Shown: positions 59,278 to 64,000 of the stretch, one piece after another | Layout of the letters: each line of letters opens with the position of its first letter | How positions within the stretch are numbered: the first letter of the stretch is position 1 | Source: Candidatus Hebobacterum abditum | GTDB lineage: Bacteria > Armatimonadota > Hebobacteria > Hebobacterales > Hebobacteraceae | Reading direction: 5' to 3' | DNA: 64,000 nt | Assembly: GCA_029821875.1 (NCBI GenBank) | Contig: JALGXW010000008.1 | Location: 44,713 to 108,712 of the forward strand | The notes under the pieces: model-generated | What the model was told of the DNA's origin: nothing | The model's input: only the letters and a program-made list of their open reading frames with translations | Database searches by the model: none | Made by a program: the position numbers and the translations under genes

Positions 59278-60788
59278 TCGGCCGGCGGCGTCGGCTGCTT
59301 TGACTCGGGCCGCATTTGCGGGAAGAGGATGACGTCCCGGATCGACGCGGAGTCGGTGAGCAGCATCACCAGCCTGTCGATGCCGATCCCAAGGCCGCCC
59401 GTCGGCGGCATCGCGTATTCGAGCGCGAGCAGGAAGTCGTCGTCCATCGGGTGTGCTTCCTCATCCCCCGCCGCCCGGGATCGCGCCTGCTCCTCGAACC
59501 GCCGCCGCTGCTCGTCCGGATCGTTCAGCTCCGAGAAGGCGTTCCCCAGCTCCATCCCGCCGGCGAAGGGCTCGAACCGCTGGGCCAGCTCCGGACGGTC
59601 GCCATGGGCCTTCGCCAGCGGCGAGACCGGCGTGGGATAGTCTGTTACGAAGGCCGGAGCGATGAGCGTCGGCTGCACGAACCGTTCGAAGATGTTGTCC
59701 ACCATCGTGCTGAGGTGCAGTTCCGGGTCCGCCGGCAGCCCCAGCCGCTCACAGGCTTGCCGCGCCGCCTCTTTCGATTGCAGCTCCTCCGGCGTCAGGT
59801 CGGTTCGCGCCGTCACCGCCTCTGTCCACGCCACCCGATGCCACGGCGGGGTGAAATCGACCTCCTGGCCCTGATACGTCACCTTCGGCGTCCCCAGCAC
59901 CTCCTCCGCGGCCCGCGCCACCATGCTCTCCGTCAGCTCCATGATGTCGCGATAGTCGGCGTAGGCCTGGTAGGCCTCCAGCAGCGTGTACTCGGGGTTG
60001 TGCTGGGTCGACACGCCCTCGTTCCGGAAGACCCGCCCGATCTCGTACACCCGCTCCATGCCGCCCACCACGAGCCGCTTCAGATGCAGCTCCGTCGCGA
60101 TCCGCAGGTGGAGATCGATGTCGAGGGCGTTGTGGTGGGTGACGAAGGGCCGCGCCAGGGCCCCGCCTGCCACCGACTGCATCATCGGGGTCTCGACCTC
60201 GAGGAAGCCGCGCTCGTCGAGGAACCGTCGGATCGACGCGATCAGTCGGCTCCGCACCTCGAAGGCACGCCGCGTCTCCTCGTTCGCAATCAGGTCGAGG
60301 TACCGGCGCCGGTACCGCAGCTCCACGTCGCGCAACCCGTGCCATTTCTCAGGTAGCGGCCGAAGCGCCTTCGCCAGCAAAGACAGGCCCGCGGCGGCGA
60401 CGGTGATTTCGCCGGCGCGGGTCTTCATCACCTCGCCCTCGGCCCCGACGATGTCGCCGTCGTCGAGGTCGTCCAGCCCCCGGTATCGCTCCTCCCCGAG
60501 CTGATCCACCCGGAAGAGCAGTTGGATCGTGCCGGAGCCGTCGCGGAGATCGGCGAAGGTGGCCTTGCCGTGGCGGCGGCGGGCCATCAAGCGGCCCGCG
60601 ACGCGGACGGTCGCGCCCTCGAGGGTGCCAAACGAATCGCGCACCTCCGCCGCGAGGTGGGTGCGGCTGTAGCCGGTGATGGAGAACGGGTCCTCGCCGC
60701 GCTCGCGCAGCCGCGCCAGCTTGCCGCGGCGGTTGCGTATCAGCTCGTTCTCATCTGCCGGCGGACGACCTGTGGACCCTCCGCCCAC
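59256..60788 (-). CDS. lysS: Lysyl-tRNA synthetase, class II
   Basis: Encodes 510 residues from a GTG three bases after the greA stop. The N-terminal OB fold is [20 protein letters not shown] (anticodon binding), class II motif 1 is around [20 protein letters not shown], motif 2 is [20 protein letters not shown] and motif 3 is [16 protein letters not shown]. Additional signatures: [12 protein letters not shown] and [13 protein letters not shown]. The last residues (PADQTGSEA) are encoded in the overlap with the Hfq-like gene. Translation is coupled to greA; the binding site is weak. Confidence 0.96.
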   Translation of the reverse strand: MGGGSTGRPPADENELIRNRRGKLARLRERGEDPFSITGYSRTHLAAEVRDSFGTLEGATVRVAGRLMARRRHGKATFADLRDGSGTIQLLFRVDQLGEERYRGLDDLDDGDIVGAEGEVMKTRAGEITVAAAGLSLLAKALRPLPEKWHGLRDVELRYRRRYLDLIANEETRRAFEVRSRLIASIRRFLDERGFLEVETPMMQSVAGGALARPFVTHHNALDIDLHLRIATELHLKRLVVGGMERVYEIGRVFRNEGVSTQHNPEYTLLEAYQAYADYRDIMELTESMVARAAEEVLGTPKVTYQGQEVDFTPPWHRVAWTEAVTARTDLTPEELQSKEAARQACERLGLPADPELHLSTMVDNIFERFVQPTLIAPAFVTDYPTPVSPLAKAHGDRPELAQRFEPFAGGMELGNAFSELNDPDEQRRRFEEQARSRAAGDEEAHPMDDDFLLALEYAMPPTGGLGIGIDRLVMLLTDSASIRDVILFPQMRPESKQPTPPADQTGSEA

Positions 60789-60791
60789 GGC

Positions 60792-61265
60792 TCACTCGTC
60801 GACCGATAGGATCACGTATGCGCGGACTCCGCCCGGGGTCTTCACCTTCACGGTCTTGCCGGCCATGCGTCCCATGAGGGCCTCGCCCAGGGGGGACTGG
60901 TTGGAGATGCGGTGCTCGGCGGGGTCGGCCTCTTCGGCGCCGACGATCTCGTAGTGGAGCTCCTCGCCGCTGTCCGCGTCGCGGAGCCGCACGATGGACC
61001 CGATTCCCACCTTGCCGTCGTTCTCGTGCTTGTCCACGATGACCGCGTTCTGGAGCAGATACTGGAGCGTCTCGATACGCCCCTCAGTCTGGGCCTGTTC
61101 GGCCTTGGCGGCCTCGTACTCTGAGTTCTCGCCGATCTCCCCGAACTGCTTGGCCTCGCGGATGCGCTCGGCCACACGCTTGCGGCCAACCGACTTCAGT
61201 TCGTCGAGCTCTGCCTGGACTTTCTTCAAGCCATCCGGGGTGAGGACGGTCTCCTGATTCCTCAT
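60792..61265 (-). CDS. greA: Transcription elongation factor GreA
   Basis: Encodes 157 residues; ATG 61265 has AGGAG upstream, which beats a GTG three codons earlier. The N-terminal coiled coil holds TPDGLKKVQAELDELKSVGR and ERIREAKQFGEIGENSEYEA with the acidic tip (DE..E) that restores the active site of backtracked polymerase. The C-terminal FKBP-like domain ends SPLGEALMGRMAGKTVKVKT. GreA stimulates transcript cleavage by RNA polymerase, whose rpoB-rpoC genes are in the same window. It leads the greA-lysS operon. Confidence 0.96.
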   Translation of the reverse strand: MRNQETVLTPDGLKKVQAELDELKSVGRKRVAERIREAKQFGEIGENSEYEAAKAEQAQTEGRIETLQYLLQNAVIVDKHENDGKVGIGSIVRLRDADSGEELHYEIVGAEEADPAEHRISNQSPLGEALMGRMAGKTVKVKTPGGVRAYVILSVDE

Positions 61266-61357
61266 CTCGGCCACTCCTGCGACCCGCTTGGGGAAGATCC
61301 TGGGCGCCCTTCGGGCGCTGCTCGCGCCGAGCTGCTCGGCGCCCTATGAATGCGCAA

Positions 61358-61398
61358 GCACTGACCTTCGCCCGCTCCTGGCGGGAAGCGATCAGTGC
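61358..61398 (-). promoter_or_regulatory. Structured hairpin in the greA leader
   Basis: GCACTGA (61358-61364) and TCAGTGC (61392-61398) are fully complementary, with an inner CCCGC/GCGGG stem and AAG/CTT pairs between. It lies about 95 bases before the greA start and downstream of its promoter. Confidence 0.5.
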
Positions 61399-61427
61399 CT
61401 AGTCCTGTATGACCTCTAAGCAATTCC

Positions 61428-61456
61428 ACACTAGCACAAAGCGCCCGCGAAGTCAA
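61428..61456 (-). promoter_or_regulatory. Promoter for greA-lysS
   Basis: Reverse strand: TTGACT (61451-61456), 17 bases, TAGTGT (61428-61433). Leader of about 155 bases to greA. Confidence 0.55.
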
Positions 61457-61674
61457 TCTGCGAGGAGAGCCAACCTTCTGGCGCTGCCGTAGATGGCCAG
61501 CAGGCACTGACCCAGCAGGGGCCTGATCCGCGTGCGCCGCCTTCTCGGGCGAGCGCGGCCCGGCCGGCCAAAGAAGCTGACCCGGCGTCGGGGACGTACG
61601 CCGGGCCAGCAATGGCGCGGGAGGGAGCTGCGCCGTTTGCGTATGTATCCGCTGCCTCCGGGGTAGGAGGCGGC
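61457..61674. other. Intergenic region, no gene seen
   Basis: Part of the 849-base gap between greA and the AraC gene. It holds CCCGGCGT/ACGCCGGG near 61581-61606 and other hairpins, but I recognise no known RNA family. Several open frames here have no initiation signal. Confidence 0.4.
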
Positions 61675-61893
61675 TTAGGGGACCCCTTCGGCCTGCGGAT
61701 TTGTTGCTGAGGTCGCCCCGGCGGCACTATCGTCGCTGTCGACGATCGCGGCGAGCGCAGGAGGGGACATGCGGTGCTGCCGCGGGCGACCGTGAGGCAA
61801 GAGGTTTGTGTCGGCGCGGACGTGGCGCACGGGCCGAACGTTCGGCGCGCGGGGTTCGGGAGAGCCAGATTCGGCCCAGTGCAGTGTCCGCAC
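61675..61893 (-). CDS. Possible 72-residue protein downstream of an attenuator-like hairpin
   Basis: A GTG at 61893 with a very good ribosome binding site (AAAGGAGG, six bases upstream) opens a 72-residue frame that starts VRTLHWAESGSPEPRAPNVR and is rich in Pro, Arg and His. It begins 32 bases after the T-run hairpin at 61925-61963. Amino acid composition is not typical of a folded protein, so the strong binding site is the only support. Treat as unproven. Confidence 0.25.
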   Translation of the reverse strand: MRTLHWAESGSPEPRAPNVRPVRHVRADTNLLPHGRPRQHRMSPPALAAIVDSDDSAAGATSATNPQAEGVP

Positions 61894-61924
61894 TTCTCTC
61901 CTCCTTTCCATAACCCCCCAGAGT

Positions 61925-61963
61925 AAAAAAGGCTGCCGCAGACGTCACGCCTGCGGAAGCCTT
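61925..61963 (-). terminator. Terminator or attenuator after the AraC gene
   Basis: On the reverse strand AAGGCTTCCGCAG...CTGCGGCAGCCTT (12 of 13 pairs) is followed by TTTTTTA, an excellent terminator. The same 3' arm can also pair perfectly with AAGGCTGCCG transcribed from 61992-62001, 60 bases upstream. Confidence 0.75.
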
Positions 61964-62114
61964 CCTCGACTTCACGCTGGCCTGGCATCTACGGCAGCCT
62001 TCGGCCGTCCGGCCCGCTCCCTGCGGGCGCTGGACCTCTACGCCGTTTGGCGCCTATGCTTTGTCCAGCCTACTCACTGCGGCGGGAGCTTTGCTTGCTC
62101 CTCACCCACAGTCT

Positions 62115-63122
62115 TCATTCCACATTTGCACGGCGCTTCTGAGATCGCTTTTTGGGACGCTTTGTACGCCCTCTGCCGCCTCCGGTGGACGATGTCGTGG
62201 ACCGTGGGATGTCGTAGTCCTCCACATTGACGATCTCGATCTCCTCGTAGCCTCGGCCATCCGCCAGTCGCTGGCCCCGGGTCCGATAGCGGGCGGGCGT
62301 CGAGCCGTATACCTGCGCGAAGGCGTGGTGCAAATGGCTCGCATCCGAGAAGCCGGCCGCCTCTGCGATCGGGTCCACCGCGAGGTTGGTCGTCAGCAGG
62401 AGCTGCGCCACGTAGGCCAGGCGGACACGCATGCAGAACTTGCCAAAGCTCAGGCCCATCAGGTGTCGGAACAGATAGCCGAACTGGGAGACGCTCAGGC
62501 CGCAGGTGGCCGCCGCCTCGTTCAGGCTGAGTCGCCGCGTCGGATGCGAGTGCACGAGCCGCACGGCGGGCATGATCTTGCCGAGATTGCCTGTGCGAAC
62601 CGTGTAGCCGCGGCCCGGCAGGTCCTCCGGATCCCACTCCCGGGTCAGCATCAACAGCAGGCGCAGGATGCCCAGCCGCACCGCAGCCAGCCAGCCCCGC
62701 CGCCGCTCCCGCATCTCCCTCCGCAGATCCTTCGCAATGGCGAGGGCCTCCTTCCGCCCCGCCTCGCCGTCCAGCCGGGGCCGCTGCTCCGGTGGCGCCG
62801 AGAACAGGCTCAGCCAGGAGATCCCGTCGAACACCTCCTCACCGAGGAAGTCGGGAAGGAACTGCAGCACCAGCTCACGGGTGCCCGCCGCGCTGGCGCG
62901 CCAGCCGTGCGGCTCCCACGCGCCGCACAGCCACATGTCGCCCGGCTTCACAGAGACGATGGTGTCCTCGAAGTGCCGCTCCTCCTGCCCGCTCAACAGC
63001 ACCCCGACCTCGAACGCCTGGTGCATGTCGGTGCCCAGCGGCGCTGGATAGGTGTGCTCGATCACACCGCCGTGGAACGGCCTCACTGGCGTCAAGTGGT
63101 AGTCTTCGATCCTCGCAAGCAT
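62115..63122 (-). CDS. AraC-family transcriptional regulator with cupin-like N-terminus
   Basis: Encodes 335 residues from the ATG at 63122 (GAGG upstream). The N-terminal cupin-like sensor region contains GVIEHTYPAPLGTDMHQAFE and VSVKPGDMWLCGAWEPHGW. The C-terminal double helix-turn-helix reads RRLSLNEAAATCGLSVSQFG and YLFRHLMGLSFGKFCMRVRL, then DPIAEAAGFSDASHLHHAFA and YGSTPARYR, a complete AraC DNA-binding domain. A 35-residue tail ends in a Lys/Arg-rich stretch (GRTKRPKKRSQKRRANVE), unusual for the family. It likely responds to a sugar-like ligand and controls catabolic genes; targets are unknown. Confidence 0.88.
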   Translation of the reverse strand: MLARIEDYHLTPVRPFHGGVIEHTYPAPLGTDMHQAFEVGVLLSGQEERHFEDTIVSVKPGDMWLCGAWEPHGWRASAAGTRELVLQFLPDFLGEEVFDGISWLSLFSAPPEQRPRLDGEAGRKEALAIAKDLRREMRERRRGWLAAVRLGILRLLLMLTREWDPEDLPGRGYTVRTGNLGKIMPAVRLVHSHPTRRLSLNEAAATCGLSVSQFGYLFRHLMGLSFGKFCMRVRLAYVAQLLLTTNLAVDPIAEAAGFSDASHLHHAFAQVYGSTPARYRTRGQRLADGRGYEEIEIVNVEDYDIPRSTTSSTGGGRGRTKRPKKRSQKRRANVE

Positions 63123-63687
63123 CCCGGCCTCAGCTAGCTCCCTTGAGGGAATTGGCTCTCGCTCGTTGGATGGTACAAGAGAATCCCCGCCCTGTCCAGT
63201 TGACAGACGCGCTCGCGGAGCCTGCAATGCTCCCTGCGCCCCTGCGCGCCGGAGCGGATCGCGGTCCGGCGCGCAGCATTCGGCCCGGGCGCTCGCGCTG
63301 ACGCCTCTTGCTGAGACGTCCGGCCCGGATGGGTCCCGCTGGCGGGGATAGGCTGCGGCAGGCGTGTTTGTCATCCGGTGACCCCGTTTCCGGCTCGGGG
63401 CTGGGTACAATCCAATCGAGAGACGCCAATCGGGGCTCAGCTGCCACAGGAGGCGCTGTGAGGCGACCCAGTGGGGCGACCCCGTAAGCCAATCCGCAAC
63501 CTTGGACGTCTGGGCGCTGCAGCCCAGGACAGAATGTCGGAAAGGAGGTGAGAACCGGTAGCGAACGGCGGGTCGCGGTCCGCCGCGATGACCGCGAGCC
63601 GGCGCATGCGTCTCATCTGCGCATCTGATGCATGTGTCGGACGTGAAGGAGTGTTCTTCTGAGATATCAGTTGGGAGGTACGAGCAA
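63123..63687. other. Divergent regulatory region between AraC and pseudopilin genes
   Basis: 565 bases without a supported gene. It holds the AraC promoter, a second possible promoter (TTGACA-N17-TGCAAT at 63200-63228, forward), a CGCGGTC/GACCGCG hairpin around 63574-63596 and an orphan AAAGGAGGTGA at 63541 with no start codon after it. I did not recognise a c-di-GMP riboswitch. Confidence 0.5.
63170..63198 (-). promoter_or_regulatory. Promoter for the AraC-family gene
   Basis: Reverse strand: TGGACA (63193-63198), 17 bases, TACCAT (63170-63175). Leader of about 40 bases. Confidence 0.5.
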
Positions 63688-64000
63688 ATGAGATTCAGCA
63701 GAAGCCGAGGATTCACGCTGATAGAGTTGTTGGTCGTGATAGCGATCATCGGGATTCTAGCGGCGATGGTGTTCCCGGTCTTCGCGAGGGCGCGCGAATC
63801 CGCGCGCAAGGCGGTGTGTCTGTCCAACGTGAAGAACATCGCCCTCGCCCTTCAGATGTACCTGGCGGACAACAACGATACGTTCCCACCGTCGGAGCAC
63901 CGCCAGGAGGTGCTCGACTTCTTCATGATGAGCCCCGGTGGCGGGGACGAGGGCTGCGGCTACGATGATGAGCATCGGACCCCGGAGGGCCGTGCTACCT
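63688..64000 (+). CDS. Prepilin-type pseudopilin, cut by the window edge
   Basis: 104 residues are visible. GGGAGGT lies eight bases before the [23 protein letters not shown] is a class III signal peptide: prepilin peptidase cuts after the Gly and methylates Phe+1, with Glu+5 present. Then [20 protein letters not shown] and [17 protein letters not shown] follow, the form seen in the many DUF1559/GspG-like pseudopilins of Armatimonadota and Planctomycetota. It is probably secreted through a type II/type IV pilus-like apparatus. The C-terminal part lies outside the window. Confidence 0.9.
   Translation, partial: MRFSRSRGFTLIELLVVIAIIGILAAMVFPVFARARESARKAVCLSNVKNIALALQMYLADNNDTFPPSEHRQEVLDFFMMSPGGGDEGCGYDDEHRTPEGRAT

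Noticed and set aside
61431..61988. A 185-codon reverse frame between greA and the AraC gene
   Set aside because: It runs through a strong terminator and the greA promoter and shows no conserved features.
63541..63662. A 24-codon frame starting at 63588 after a perfect AAAGGAGGTGA
   Set aside because: The ribosome binding site is 37 bases away, too far to serve the ATG.
63123..63687. c-di-GMP riboswitch upstream of the pseudopilin
   Set aside because: I did not find the conserved GCAAAG-type core or tetraloop receptor arrangement.

Overview
The window looks like a chromosomal segment of a high-GC bacterium, most likely Armatimonadota or a closely related, mostly uncultured lineage. The main reason is the pseudopilin entering at the right edge: a class III signal, then the [12 protein letters not shown] and [23 protein letters not shown] signatures. 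Supporting features are a DUF4091 glycosidase-like protein, DUF6785-, DUF6599-, DUF362- and DUF4349-like proteins, many GTG starts with good Shine-Dalgarno sequences, and several TTGACN-N17-TANNNT promoters. I found no rRNA, tRNA, CRISPR array, transposase or prophage gene.

Layout. 1-10.1 kb: two secreted or hypothetical proteins, a reverse-strand DUF4091 protein with an in-frame 27-bp tandem repeat, a NUDIX hydrolase, and a chain of nearly overlapping genes (membrane protein, winged-helix regulator, CPBP protease, DUF6599-like protein, Tat-exported DUF362 protein) behind a promoter that carries an inverted repeat; then a pair of related secreted proteins. 10.2-15.2 kb: an M28-like peptidase, a metallophosphoesterase and a 47-residue membrane protein with coupled starts, an oxidoreductase and a HIT protein. 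15.5-17.7 kb: a SUKH protein plus two tandem paralogues resembling polymorphic-toxin immunity proteins, set among palindromic intergenic repeats. 17.9-29.9 kb: a large membrane protein, an MshEN-like protein, a secreted protein with a long leader, a macro-domain protein, an ABC exporter, a CCA-adding enzyme, a NifU-like protein, a ModA-like lipoprotein, a radical SAM protein and a DUF4349 protein. 30-40 kb: a cell-surface block with an Ig/LysM/stalk protein, a 1544-residue alpha-2-macroglobulin, an ARPP-1-like protein and a Ser/Thr kinase carrying a lectin-like domain.

40-49.3 kb: flavin reductase and Nif3-like genes; a reverse group with a class III cyclase domain, a putative ADP-ribosyltransferase-HEAT fusion and a small secreted protein; an SLH protein; then lysA, DUF58 and transglutaminase genes. 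49.4-61.3 kb: the core information-processing block, with rpoB-rpoC behind their own promoter (no rpl genes upstream), a divergent Hfq-like gene whose 3' end overlaps lysS, and greA-lysS. 61.3-64 kb: a structured intergenic region, an AraC-family regulator and the pseudopilin.

The most unusual items are two insertions in RpoC (a Cys-rich acidic module and a basic insertion inside the trigger loop), the Hfq-like Sm protein antisense to the lysS end, the ART-like/HEAT fusion beside a cyclase domain, a pseudopilin-like insert in the bait region of the macroglobulin, and a family of nested palindromic intergenic elements. All domain calls come from reading motifs; no database search was run.
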